A stretch of DNA of 39,578 nucleotides from positions 1-39,578 of the forward strand of contig DGXE01000046.1 in assembly GCA_002395525.1 (NCBI GenBank). The letters run 5' to 3'. Of the stretch, positions 25,526 to 33,737 are shown piece after piece. Under the pieces are notes generated by a model. That model searched no databases. It was given only the letters and a program-made list of their open reading frames with translations, and was not told the origin of the DNA. The translations under genes and the position numbers were made by a program. Every line of letters starts with the position of its first letter. The first letter of the stretch is position 1. Origin of the DNA: Ruminococcus sp. UBA4240 (GTDB lineage: Bacteria; Bacillota; Clostridia; Oscillospirales; Ruminococcaceae).

Positions 25526-26197
25526 ATGACATACGGGAACATCACAGGGGGGAAGTTTCTCTCCCGCCCCAACAGGTTTATCGCCCAGGCGGAGATAAAC
25601 GGCAGGGTCGAAACAGTCCACGTCAAGAATACAGGGCGCTGCAGGGAGCTTCTGATACCGGGCTGTGACATATGGCTCACCGCTCCCGGCACTGCGGGGC
25701 GCAAAACGAAATACGACCTTGTGGCAGTAAGAAAGTCCAACGGACTTATTATCAACATAGACTCACAAGCCCCCAACAAGGTCATGCTTGAATGGCTGGA
25801 AAGACAGGGGTATGAAAAGATCATCCCCGAATACACCTACGGCAGTTCAAGGATGGATTTCTGTCTTGAAAAGAGCGGCGAAAGGATACTTATGGAGGTC
25901 AAGGGCTGCACCCTTGAAAGGGACGGCACAGGCTACTTCCCCGATGCCCCTACCGAGCGTGGTATAAAGCACATCCATGAGCTAATAAGGGCTAAGGGGG
26001 ATGGCTATGGTGCGGTGCTTGCCTTTGTGATACAGATGAACGGCATAAATGAGGTAAGACCCAACACCGATACCCACCCCGAATTTGAAACGGCATGGAA
26101 GGATGCTCTGACCGCAGGGGTGGAGATATTATTCTTCACCTGCGACGTTCGGGAAAACGGATTTGAGATCACAGGACAGGTGAAGGCATATGGTTAA
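25526..26197 (+). CDS. sfsA: SfsA family nuclease
   Basis: A 223-residue SfsA protein (historically sugar fermentation stimulation protein, now thought to be a DNA/RNA nuclease). Family features are present: KFLSRPNRFIAQ at the start, HVKNTGRCRELL, the nuclease-like core YGSSRMDFCLE with the following MEVKGCTL, and FPDAPTERG. Length is normal. Its stop overlaps the next gene by eight bases. The biological role of SfsA remains poorly defined. Confidence 0.93.
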   Translation: MTYGNITGGKFLSRPNRFIAQAEINGRVETVHVKNTGRCRELLIPGCDIWLTAPGTAGRKTKYDLVAVRKSNGLIINIDSQAPNKVMLEWLERQGYEKIIPEYTYGSSRMDFCLEKSGERILMEVKGCTLERDGTGYFPDAPTERGIKHIHELIRAKGDGYGAVLAFVIQMNGINEVRPNTDTHPEFETAWKDALTAGVEILFFTCDVRENGFEITGQVKAYG

Positions 26198-26657
26198 AAT
26201 ACTCTTTATCTGCCACGGCAACATCTGCCGCTCGGCAATGAGCGAATTCATCATGAGGGATATGATAAAAAAGCGGGGGCTTGCGGATGAGATACAAGTC
26301 TCATCTGCCGCCACCTCCCGTGAGGAGATCGGCAATGATATGTATCCCCCTGCCAAACGCAAGCTGGACAAGGAGCATATCCCCTACACACGGCATCATG
26401 CACGCCAGGTGACAAGGCCGGATTATGACGAATATGACCTTCTTGTCTGCATGGAGCAGTATAATATCAGGAATCTGATGCGTATCATCCCTGCTGACCC
26501 CGATAACAAGATACACCTTCTGCTTGAATATTCCGAAAATCCAAGGGACATTTCCGACCCCTGGTATACAGGGGATTTTGACAAGGCATATGATGATATA
26601 ACCGAGGGCTGTGAGGGGCTGCTTGAATACCTGCAAAAGGAGAACAGGTCATGGTAA
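26190..26657 (+). CDS. Low-molecular-weight protein tyrosine phosphatase
   Basis: A 155-residue LMW-PTP. The P-loop is CHGNICRS with nucleophile Cys8 and Arg14, and the general acid lies in the C-terminal DPWYTGDF loop. In Firmicutes such enzymes dephosphorylate tyrosine- or arginine-phosphorylated proteins. It overlaps sfsA by eight bases and the downstream deformylase-like gene by seven, so the three are translated in a coupled way. Confidence 0.93.
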   Translation: MVKILFICHGNICRSAMSEFIMRDMIKKRGLADEIQVSSAATSREEIGNDMYPPAKRKLDKEHIPYTRHHARQVTRPDYDEYDLLVCMEQYNIRNLMRIIPADPDNKIHLLLEYSENPRDISDPWYTGDFDKAYDDITEGCEGLLEYLQKENRSW

Positions 26658-27064
26658 AAGAACTGATACACGACCCTGTCATGCTGAAAGTAAAGGCCAG
26701 AGATGCATCGGCAGAAGACCTCCAAGCTGCTGCTGACCTTGCGGAGACCCTTGAATATCACAGAAACGGCTGCGTTGGAATGGCTGCAAACATGATAGGC
26801 GTTTTCAAAAGGATAATCGTATTCTATGACGATAAAAAGATAGTCACCATGTTCAACCCCGAGATCATAGCCGGATATCAGCCCTATGAAACAAAGGAGG
26901 GCTGCCTGTCACTCATTGGCGAGCCCCGTCCCGTAACCAGATACAAGAGCATCAAAGTTCGCTATCAGGACAAGTACATGAAGACCCATGAGAAGCGATA
27001 CAGCGGTTTTACCGCACAGATAATCCAGCACGAGACTGACCACTGCAACGGTGTACTCATATAA
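26651..27064 (+). CDS. Peptide deformylase-like protein with an atypical motif 1
   Basis: A 137-residue protein of the peptide deformylase family, which removes the formyl group from new proteins using a metal held by one Cys and two His. Motif 2 (EGCLS) and motif 3 (QHETDH) are intact, so the metal site should be complete. Motif 1, normally GxGxAAxQ, reads GMAANMIG: the Gln that stabilises the transition state is Met. The protein is also shorter than the usual 150-170 residues. It may be a second, specialised deformylase, or have reduced activity. It overlaps the phosphatase gene by seven bases and ends the operon. Confidence 0.88.
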   Translation: MVKELIHDPVMLKVKARDASAEDLQAAADLAETLEYHRNGCVGMAANMIGVFKRIIVFYDDKKIVTMFNPEIIAGYQPYETKEGCLSLIGEPRPVTRYKSIKVRYQDKYMKTHEKRYSGFTAQIIQHETDHCNGVLI

Positions 27065-27086
27065 GCATGACCTTCATTTACACACC

Positions 27087-27133
27087 AACAGCCTTGCGGA
27101 GAGAGACTTATCGTCCCTTCCCGCAAGGCTGTT
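27087..27133 (+). terminator. Hairpin at the end of the deformylase operon
   Basis: AACAGCCTTGCGG pairs perfectly with CCGCAAGGCTGTT over 13 bp around a 21-base loop, 22 bases after the stop. No proper T-tract follows, so it may be an mRNA-stabilising hairpin instead of a full terminator. Nothing else is evident up to 27262. Confidence 0.55.
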
Positions 27134-27262
27134 ATGCTATTACTGTGATGTTTATACTGTGTTACATAAAGCGCAGACCAAAGCCTGTAAACCACCAAAA
27201 CGGATCATCGTTCTTAGGGGGATTACCGTCGTTGCCTGAAGTGCCGCTTTGATTTGTAAAAT

Positions 27263-27286
27263 GCGGCACACCCGCAGGTATGCCGC
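27263..27286 (-). terminator. Terminator of the VOC gene
   Basis: On the minus strand GCGGCATACC pairs with GGTGTGCCGC (one G-T pair) around a 4-base loop and is followed by ATTTTAC, 20 bases after the VOC stop codon. Confidence 0.7.
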
Positions 27287-27306
27287 AAACCTCATCGGCT
27301 GTGAAG

Positions 27307-27717
27307 CTATCTGTCCTTTTCCTCATAGGGCTTGTTCCAGGAGCCTATCTCAATGAGGTTTCCCTCTGGGTCTGCAATGTAGCACGTCCGCTGACCCCAG
27401 GGCTCAAGCTCCGGCTCCAGAACAGGTGTCGCCCCGCTTTCCACGGCTCTTTTGAATACGGCATCCACCTCATTGAAGGTATCAACGTAAAGGGCTATCT
27501 CAAAATGCCCGTTGAGCCCCTTGATATATTCATATCTGCGGTGGGTCATCTTTTCAAAATCCTGCCTGCCGTAGAGCAGGAACAGCGTTCCGTCTTTTAT
27601 GAGATAAACATTCTCCGTGTCCTCGCTTTCTTTTATCTCAAAGCCCAGAACATCCCTGTAAAAGCGTATCATCACTGCCATATCATCTACAAGCAGTCCA
27701 AAACCGTCCAGTCTCAT
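27307..27717 (-). CDS. VOC (glyoxalase/bleomycin-resistance) superfamily protein
   Basis: A 136-residue protein with two beta-alpha-beta-beta-beta modules of the VOC fold: LLVDDMAVMIRFYRDVLGFE at the N-terminus and YIADPEGNLIEIGSW at the C-terminus, the latter carrying the Glu often used as metal ligand. Members act as lyases, dioxygenases or antibiotic-binding proteins; the reaction cannot be assigned. Its ATG directly follows the TAA of a small upstream frame that also supplies its GGAGG site, so the two were a translational pair. Confidence 0.85.
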   Translation of the reverse strand: MRLDGFGLLVDDMAVMIRFYRDVLGFEIKESEDTENVYLIKDGTLFLLYGRQDFEKMTHRRYEYIKGLNGHFEIALYVDTFNEVDAVFKRAVESGATPVLEPELEPWGQRTCYIADPEGNLIEIGSWNKPYEEKDR

Positions 27718-27899
27718 TTATACCTCCAGTTCCCACAGCAGCCTGAGCTTTAACGGCCTTGCTGTCAGAAATTCTGCGTTTTCGTCCATTGACGTATTCG
27801 GGTGCTGAAAAACATCCTCACTCACATCAACAGGCTCGTCAACTACATACAGATAGCCCTTGGCGGTGCCGTTGTGCTTTGGTCAACAGTTATTGACAT
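27718..27899 (-). pseudogene. Small unknown gene with an apparent single-base frameshift
   Basis: An ATG at 27899 with AGGAGA six bases upstream opens a frame that stops after 18 codons (MSITVDQSTT...). In the frame two bases over, an unbroken coherent peptide of over 50 residues runs to a TAA at 27718, including KGYLYVVDEPVDVSEDV and ending LRLLWELEV. From ATG to TAA is 182 bases, one short of 61 codons, so one deleted base would account for it. The TAA abuts the VOC start. I do not recognise the protein. Alternatives are a sequencing error or programmed frameshifting. Confidence 0.5.
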
Positions 27900-27919
27900 A
27901 GCGGGTCTCCTTTATAAAA

Positions 27920-27959
27920 ATCATCATCAAGATCTCGTGGGCGGGGCCTTGATGATGAT
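27920..27959 (-). terminator. Terminator of the membrane-protein operon
   Basis: On the minus strand ATCATCATCAAG pairs perfectly with CTTGATGATGAT around a GC-rich loop and is followed by TTTTATA. It lies just after the stop of the gene at 27968-28903. Confidence 0.85.
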
Positions 27960-27967
27960 GATGTCCT

Positions 27968-28903
27968 TTATTCATCCTCCGGGGTGGGCTGCAGCATAGA
28001 GTACCTGTCAACATAGGGCAAGGTCTTTCCCTTGAAGGAGGCGGGATCCTCGCTGTATATGTCAGATATTTCCTTGCTGTATCCCGCTGTGAAGCCCGGG
28101 ATGATGTCGCACAGCTCATCTATGACAGCCATGCAGGCAGCTTCGGAGGCCTTGCTCTCCATATATCCCCCGTCATTGCTGAGATATATGACATAGAAAT
28201 TGTCCGAGCGGCCTGTATAGATGCCGTTGGTGTAGTTGTACACCCACTGCTTGCGGATAAATGCCCACACCAGCTCCTCTGTTTTGAGGAGCAGACGGCC
28301 GTTCTTGGTGTCGGTGATGAAGAACTCTCTGCCAATGGCATTGAAGCCGCCGCCCCGTATGAGCGCCATGTCCTTGAATATCTCCTCTGCCCCTGCCTCG
28401 TCATATCCGTATGATTCAAACTGCTTTAACAGCTTCTTGTGATCCTTGCTCATCAGGAAGATGATAAACATGACCAGTGTAATGACTAAGGCTATGATGA
28501 GCCAGATATAGATGTACCCGGTGAAAAACCATATGCCCAGGTTCAGAAGCGCCATCACACCGAACACCGCCCCGGATATTATCATGGGGCGCATGGAGGA
28601 CTCATCCGAGAGGGAATTGTGTGAATGAGCCTTTTCCCTTATTTTGTCCGCCTTAACCTTCATAGCCTGAGTGTGTCGCAAAGCCGCAGGAGAGCCGGGG
28701 TCATCGTACTTAGGCCCCTTTTTGATGCCGATGATGCCCGCAGCCACAAGAGCCGCCGCCCCCGCAAAGAAAACTATGGAGACCCACTTTGCATCGCCTC
28801 CGGTAAAGAACAGCGCAAGGCCTATTGCAAGCGCAAATGCCGCCAGTATGAAAAAGCTCCTGTTCTTTTCCTTTTCAAGCTGCTTTATTGATTTATTGGC
28901 CAT
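27968..28903 (-). CDS. Four-helix membrane protein of unknown function
   Basis: A 311-residue protein that I cannot assign. It has two pairs of transmembrane helices (about residues 16-60 and 105-150) separated by a charged loop, then a cytoplasmic C-terminal domain of about 155 residues. That domain contains GREFFITDTKNGRLLLKTEE and YVIYLSNDGG, resembling PH-like domains found in other small bacterial membrane proteins. It is the last gene of a three-gene operon with a cyclophilin lipoprotein and another membrane protein. A membrane-homeostasis role is possible but unsupported. Confidence 0.7.
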   Translation of the reverse strand: MANKSIKQLEKEKNRSFFILAAFALAIGLALFFTGGDAKWVSIVFFAGAAALVAAGIIGIKKGPKYDDPGSPAALRHTQAMKVKADKIREKAHSHNSLSDESSMRPMIISGAVFGVMALLNLGIWFFTGYIYIWLIIALVITLVMFIIFLMSKDHKKLLKQFESYGYDEAGAEEIFKDMALIRGGGFNAIGREFFITDTKNGRLLLKTEELVWAFIRKQWVYNYTNGIYTGRSDNFYVIYLSNDGGYMESKASEAACMAVIDELCDIIPGFTAGYSKEISDIYSEDPASFKGKTLPYVDRYSMLQPTPEDE

Positions 28904-28922
28904 TTTCTATCTCCCATGGTTG

Positions 28923-29417
28923 TCAGTCACACTTGTATCCGTGTTTAAGAGCATACTTTTTCTGTATCTCATGCCGCTTTACAAAGACTACTATCCACAT
29001 GATGACAAGGGCAAGGACTATCACTGCCCATATCATCCACAGAAAAACATGATCCCCCAAGGCTGAAAAGCCCGGCATCATATCCCCGCTGTAGCCCCTG
29101 TTTTTTATTCCAGTCAGGTATATGAGGGAGAACACCCATGTCACCGCCTGCAATATCACTGTAACCAGCACAGGAAGCCTGTACATCCGCAGAAACCTGC
29201 CGTAGTCCCTGAAACCCTTTGAGAACACAGCTACCATAACAAGGGACACTATGAGTATAATAAGCACCTCGGGGATACTGCCGTTATCCATGCCCGCATG
29301 GGTGTACCTGGCGGACAGCTCCCCGAAGATGATGCATCCGTCAAACAGTGCGGTAACGACTCCAAGAAGGCCGATATTCAGCAGCGTGCGGCATATGACC
29401 TCTGACTTATTCCCCAT
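28923..29417 (-). CDS. Small membrane protein of unknown function
   Basis: A 164-residue protein with four predicted transmembrane helices, a short cytoplasmic N-terminus and a basic C-terminal tail ending KYALKHGYKCD. No family is recognised. It overlaps the 3' end of the cyclophilin gene by 11 bases and precedes the four-helix protein by 19 bases, so all three are co-transcribed. Confidence 0.7.
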   Translation of the reverse strand: MGNKSEVICRTLLNIGLLGVVTALFDGCIIFGELSARYTHAGMDNGSIPEVLIILIVSLVMVAVFSKGFRDYGRFLRMYRLPVLVTVILQAVTWVFSLIYLTGIKNRGYSGDMMPGFSALGDHVFLWMIWAVIVLALVIMWIVVFVKRHEIQKKYALKHGYKCD

Positions 29418-30156
29418 ACTTCTCTATCCTGATGGATTCCATCAGGACCTGCTTCAAGGGCTTGTCGTTCTCGTCGGTGTCCACCTCGCTGATGGCCTCC
29501 ACCACGTCCATGCCCTCTATTACCTGACCGAATACGGTGTATTTGCCGTCAAGGAAGGGATAGCCTCCCTTTTCACGGTACATCTGTGCCACATTGTCGG
29601 GAAGCCCCTGGATCTGTGACTCAACGGACTGCATATCGTTGTTGCACACAATGTAGAACTGGCTGCCGTCTGTGGCAGTTGAGCCGGAATTTGCGTAGGC
29701 AAGTGCGCCGTTGAAGTGGTACAGTCCCTCTGCCACACCGCCGTCAAAACTGCCGCCCCACATACTCTGTCCGCCTGTGCCGTTTCCCCTGGGGTCGCCC
29801 CCCTGTATCATGAAGTTCTTGACGACACGGTGGAAGATAAGCTCATCGTAGTAGTTCATGGCGATAAGCCCCTTGAAGTTCTCCACAGCTGTGGGCAGAA
29901 GCTCCGGGAACAGCTTTACCTTTATGGTGCCGAAATCCTTCACGGTGATGACTGCTATTTCCTCACCCTGTACAGGCTCGGTGAAATTGTAGATAGTGCC
30001 CGGCGCTGTCACCTGAGCGGCTGCTGTGGTATCCGTGCTTTCAGCCTGTGTCTCGTTGGCTGTGGCAGACCCTGACGTGGTGTTGGTGCAACCTGCCAGC
30101 ATTGATACGGTGAGTATTGCAGCAGAAGCTGCTGCTGTCAGCTTTGTTATTTTCAT
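29407..30156 (-). CDS. Cyclophilin-type peptidyl-prolyl isomerase lipoprotein
   Basis: A 249-residue lipoprotein: signal peptide ending MLAGC (Cys23), a Thr/Ala-rich linker, then a cyclophilin domain from about residue 65. The active-site segments are FHRVVKNFMIQGGDPRGNGTGG (split across residues 130-152) and FGQVIEGMDVV. It would catalyse prolyl isomerisation in proteins folding outside the membrane. The ATG at 30156 is chosen because AGGG lies just upstream and a proper signal peptide follows. An in-frame start 54 bases earlier would spoil the signal peptide. First gene of a three-gene operon. Confidence 0.93.
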   Translation of the reverse strand: MKITKLTAAASAAILTVSMLAGCTNTTSGSATANETQAESTDTTAAAQVTAPGTIYNFTEPVQGEEIAVITVKDFGTIKVKLFPELLPTAVENFKGLIAMNYYDELIFHRVVKNFMIQGGDPRGNGTGGQSMWGGSFDGGVAEGLYHFNGALAYANSGSTATDGSQFYIVCNNDMQSVESQIQGLPDNVAQMYREKGGYPFLDGKYTVFGQVIEGMDVVEAISEVDTDENDKPLKQVLMESIRIEKYGE

Positions 30157-30363
30157 TATTACCCTGCTTTCTCTTTTTACAGGCAGATGCTCCGCAGAGC
30201 CTGCCTTCAATCCTTTTCATTCTACCATATCACCGAAAAAAAGTCAATATTATGAAGAAATAAACAATATGTAAAATTTATAATATTCCGTGCAGTTTCA
30301 TTTCAAATTGTGGTATAATTGCATAGTCATGATCCTATCACCAAACACCTCAGAGGAGTTATT

Positions 30364-30912
30364 ATGGATACTTATACACTGAATGTTGCAGGACTTACAA
30401 GGGAGCTGCCCCTGTGCCGGCTGAATGAAGGGACGAGGATCGCAGGCTTTGTGATGTTCTCGGATGTGGAGCTTACCATAGAATGTGCAAAGGCGCTTGA
30501 AAAGCTGTTCCCCGACTATGACCTCATACTCACAGCCGAATCAAAGGGCATCCCCCTTGCATATGAGCTGTCCCGCAGGAGCGGCAAAAACTATATCGTG
30601 GCAAGGAAGAAGATCAAGGTCTATATGACTGACCCCATATCCGCAGATGTGCAGTCCATCACCACAAAGGGTATGCAGAGGCTGTACCTTTCACAGGAGG
30701 ATGTACAGATGATGCAGGGCAGGAGAATACTCATAGTTGATGATGTTATCAGCACAGGGGAATCTCTCCGTGCCCTTGAAGCTCTCACTGAAAGGGCTGG
30801 AGGCATAATAGCCGCAAAGGCTGCCGTCCTTGCGGAGGGGGATGCCTGCAAGCGTGATGACATAATCTACCTTGAAGAGCTGCCCCTGTTCTTCGACAAA
30901 CAGGCAGACTGA
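30364..30912 (+). CDS. Purine-type phosphoribosyltransferase
   Basis: A 182-residue type I phosphoribosyltransferase. The PRPP loop ILIVDDVISTGES is near residue 122-134, and ILTAESKGIPLAYEL and YIVARKKIKVYM match the adenine/xanthine phosphoribosyltransferase group. It would salvage a purine base with PRPP, but the base cannot be decided. The ATG at 30364 has AGAGGAG upstream; the in-frame ATG at 30319 overlaps the -10 of the likely promoter (TATAAT at 30314-30319, -35 weak). Single-gene unit with its own terminator. Confidence 0.85.
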   Translation: MDTYTLNVAGLTRELPLCRLNEGTRIAGFVMFSDVELTIECAKALEKLFPDYDLILTAESKGIPLAYELSRRSGKNYIVARKKIKVYMTDPISADVQSITTKGMQRLYLSQEDVQMMQGRRILIVDDVISTGESLRALEALTERAGGIIAAKAAVLAEGDACKRDDIIYLEELPLFFDKQAD

Positions 30913-30937
30913 GCGCATCCCTTAAAGAAACGAACAC

Positions 30938-30973
30938 AAAAGACAGTGTACCGCCGCCGATACACTGTCTTTT
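30938..30973. terminator. Bidirectional terminator
   Basis: AAAAGACAGTGTA pairs perfectly with TACACTGTCTTTT around a 10-base loop. The A- and T-runs at the ends serve both the phosphoribosyltransferase gene and the convergent anti-sigma-like gene. Confidence 0.92.
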
Positions 30974-30976
30974 CCT

Positions 30977-33094
30977 TTACCCTAATGGGCTGTATTCTAT
31001 GTTCTCATCCGTCACATCAATGACAATGCCCTCATCGGTCACAGGGTCGTGCATATTCCGCCGCAGTATGCCATCCTCCCTGACAAAGCGGGGCTCATAG
31101 TCCGGGGGCAGTTCCTCCGCCCCGGAAGGCACCTTCATTTTCCCTGCATATGCGGTGCCGTCCCTGAAACGGTATACCACCACACTGTACTTCCCGTTTT
31201 CATCTTCGTTTATGGTCAGCAGTTCATTTGTGCCGTCCCCGTCCGTATCAACAGCCACCACATTCGGGGAAATGTCCTCCAGATCACGGTCACAGCTGTA
31301 ATGCGCCTGGGCAATGCATACGACCTTGCCCCCATCTGCCGTGAAATAATACTCATCCTTGTTGACATCGCCGCCTGTGTAGGAACGGAATTCCACCTTT
31401 ACGCCATCAACGCCCATAACATCATCAAAGGCTGTCAGAGTCGGCACAGCACCCTGGTCATCACGCAGCTCATATACTCCGTGGAGGCGGTTGTCAGCAG
31501 GGTCATCCGAATCAAAGTCGATTTTCCCGTCATACCCGATCTCTGTTTGATGCAAGGTGTAAAGACCGCTGTCATCGAACATATCCCGGTCTATCACCCA
31601 TTCGCCACGCTGGGTAGAGGCGACGTAATATCTGTTGTTTGCCGCATAGCACCTGTGGTATTTAATTGCAAGCTCCTCAATGCCCACCGTAAGGCTTTTG
31701 TTTTCATTGTCATCATCCGTCCATACTATTTTCGCTTCTCCCTTTTCCTTGTCATAGCTTGTATACTGGGGGGCATAAATGGGTATGCCGTAGCCTTCAC
31801 GGTCGATCTCGCCCATATACACAGTGCTGCCGCTTCTCTTGTAGATGTATATATTAGTCCCTCCGTCAGCGCTGTATACATTCTCCGAGATAAGCTCCGT
31901 AATGCCGTCGCCGTCAATGTCTCTGGTGTCCACATGGTAGGAATAGTGATCCTCTGCGATGCCTATCCCGTAATTGCTGCCGATGTATATGAGCCGGTCA
32001 TCCTTTATGCCGTAGTATTCCACGGAGTAGGGCGTTTGTATATCGGCGCTGTCCCCTGCTGTCTTGGTAATGTCTGCCGTAGTACATATCACTGCCACAC
32101 CACGGTACCCCAGTATCCCCGAGAAGGGCATTAGCTCGGCGTGACCATACCAGCTGACTGCCTTCTTACAGTCCTTGTAGCAAAGCACATACTGCTCCCC
32201 AAACTCCTCGGAAGCCATGCTCACAAGCGTTACATCTCCATAGCTTGCAAGTATTGCGGTCTCACCGGGGGCAGGCGCAATATCCTCGTTACGTATGTCA
32301 TGGTACAGCAGCATACGGTCGGTCAAGGGTGACTCCTGCTCCTCGTATATGTCGTCCCAGGTCTCTCCCCCCGAAGTGAACCGTACCTGTTCTGTTTCCG
32401 GCAGATATTCCGTTGATATGCTCTCCTTCGGAAGCCCCTGAAACTCATCGGGGTACTCGTCGATAATGCCTTCCAGCATATGCCCGTCCCTGAGAGAATA
32501 TACAGCTACAAAGCCGGTGTGGGGATCTGTCAGATATGTGTTGTTGGTAATAAGCTCCATAACGCCGTCATCGTTTATGTCCTTCTGCCAGGCGGTCTCA
32601 AGCAAAGTGCTTTCCCTGATACCCACATTCTGTGCTATAAGGTGTATGTCCCCGTCTTCATATATGTAGTATCTGTCGCAGAATACACCGGTGCCGTCAA
32701 TCCTGCCCGACGTGGTAACTATGATGCCGCTTTTACCCATTATGTCCTCAAACCTTTTATAGCTTGCGTAGCCGTAGTTTGACAGGGTGCGTTTCCGTCC
32801 GTTCCAGTTGAATACGAATGTATTGGCGGAGATGGGTGCATCTATGCTCACCGTATCCTCAAAGGGTATCACCGGCACTGTCGTTATGATGGTGTCAACA
32901 GGCTCGGTAGCTGTATCTGCTGCTATATCCGAAGCGCCGTTTTGCAGATATGCAGAAAGCCCCACAGCGGCACATATGCAGACTGCTGCCGGCAGGAGAA
33001 TATACATGAGCCGTCTTTTTGGCTTCTTTGCGGCACTTTCTATGTATCTGTCATCAATGCCGCCCATGGCTTCCATAAGCTCATCCGTCCTCAT
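30977..33094 (-). CDS. Membrane-anchored putative anti-sigma factor with FG-GAP-like outer domain
   Basis: A 705-residue single-pass protein. The cytoplasmic N-terminus MRTDELMEAMGGIDDRYIES followed by a Lys/Arg cluster resembles the short sigma-binding segments found beside ECF factors in Clostridia. A transmembrane helix spans about residues 29-50. The large outer part holds at least three Asp-rich calcium-type loops, DINDDGVMEL (near 172), DIDGDGITEL (near 391) and DTDGDGTNEL (near 616), each followed by a Tyr-rich strand, as in FG-GAP/VCBS propeller repeats. The ATG at 33094 overlaps the sigma-factor stop (ATGA); a start 102 bases earlier lies inside that gene. A sensor that holds the sigma factor until a ligand binds outside is inferred, not shown. 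Confidence 0.75.
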   Translation of the reverse strand: MRTDELMEAMGGIDDRYIESAAKKPKRRLMYILLPAAVCICAAVGLSAYLQNGASDIAADTATEPVDTIITTVPVIPFEDTVSIDAPISANTFVFNWNGRKRTLSNYGYASYKRFEDIMGKSGIIVTTSGRIDGTGVFCDRYYIYEDGDIHLIAQNVGIRESTLLETAWQKDINDDGVMELITNNTYLTDPHTGFVAVYSLRDGHMLEGIIDEYPDEFQGLPKESISTEYLPETEQVRFTSGGETWDDIYEEQESPLTDRMLLYHDIRNEDIAPAPGETAILASYGDVTLVSMASEEFGEQYVLCYKDCKKAVSWYGHAELMPFSGILGYRGVAVICTTADITKTAGDSADIQTPYSVEYYGIKDDRLIYIGSNYGIGIAEDHYSYHVDTRDIDGDGITELISENVYSADGGTNIYIYKRSGSTVYMGEIDREGYGIPIYAPQYTSYDKEKGEAKIVWTDDDNENKSLTVGIEELAIKYHRCYAANNRYYVASTQRGEWVIDRDMFDDSGLYTLHQTEIGYDGKIDFDSDDPADNRLHGVYELRDDQGAVPTLTAFDDVMGVDGVKVEFRSYTGGDVNKDEYYFTADGGKVVCIAQAHYSCDRDLEDISPNVVAVDTDGDGTNELLTINEDENGKYSVVVYRFRDGTAYAGKMKVPSGAEELPPDYEPRFVREDGILRRNMHDPVTDEGIVIDVTDENIEYSPLG

Positions 33095-33654
33095 AGTATG
33101 GTATACCCTCCCTTCTCCAGCTCTGCTCTGAGCCTTTTTCTCATCCTGAACAGGATGCTCTTTACCTTTGACTGAGTAAAGCCGTATCGTGCGCATATCC
33201 TGCCGATGCTGTCGAAGAAGAAGTAGCGTCTTACGAATACATCACGGCTCACACTGTCCTCCTTCTCCAGAAAGGCATTTATGGCAGCCGCAAGCTCCCC
33301 GGAAAGCACTGTGGATTCGGTGCTCTCTCCCGACGGGAGACATTCCTCCAGCTCCTTTGTAAGGCCGCCTGCATACTCCCTGTCTTCTCTGCCTTTCATC
33401 TGCCTGAAACGGTCTATGGCTCTGTATCTTACTATTCTTGCCAGATATGCAAACAGATGCTCCGACGGGTCATCCGGAGGGATACGGTTCCATGCGGCAA
33501 GATATGTGTCATTCTCACATTCTTCTGCAATGTGCCTGTCTCCGGTAAGTGAATGTGCCAGCTGCCTCAGAGCCCCGCCGTATTTTGAAGCCGCTGCCTT
33601 TATCCCCTTTTCATCCTTTTGCACAAACAATGCAACTATGTCACGGTCTTCCAT
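33091..33654 (-). CDS. ECF-type sigma-70 family factor
   Basis: A 187-residue extracytoplasmic-function sigma factor. Region 2 is seen in AEECENDTYLAAWNRIPP and LARIVRYRAIDRFRQMKGR (-10 recognition), and region 4 in DSIGRICARYGFTQSKVKSILFRMRKRL (-35 recognition; residues quoted in parts of the helix-turn-helix near 150-178). A long acidic linker separates them. AAGGGGTG lies six bases before the ATG. It is translationally coupled to the membrane protein downstream, and a promoter of ECF type lies immediately upstream, so autoregulation is likely. Confidence 0.92.
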   Translation of the reverse strand: MEDRDIVALFVQKDEKGIKAAASKYGGALRQLAHSLTGDRHIAEECENDTYLAAWNRIPPDDPSEHLFAYLARIVRYRAIDRFRQMKGREDREYAGGLTKELEECLPSGESTESTVLSGELAAAINAFLEKEDSVSRDVFVRRYFFFDSIGRICARYGFTQSKVKSILFRMRKRLRAELEKGGYTIL

Positions 33655-33677
33655 TTTTTCACCCCTTCACTCATATA

Positions 33678-33704
33678 ATCGTAAAGGAAACCACGTTGGT
33701 TGCA
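33678..33704 (-). promoter_or_regulatory. ECF-type promoter candidate of the sigma-factor gene
   Basis: On the minus strand TGCAAC (33699-33704) is followed after 17 bp by CGAT (33678-33681), close to TGWAAC-N16/17-CGWC motifs read by Bacillus ECF factors such as SigX and SigW. It lies 23 bases ahead of the sigma-factor ATG. Confidence 0.5.
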
Positions 33705-33737
33705 TTTTTTCATAAAGGCGTTTAGCGGGATTTTTCC

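Noticed and set aside
31049..32134. 361-residue plus-strand open frame
   Set aside because: It is antisense to the anti-sigma-like gene, whose ATGA coupling and repeats show the real frame.
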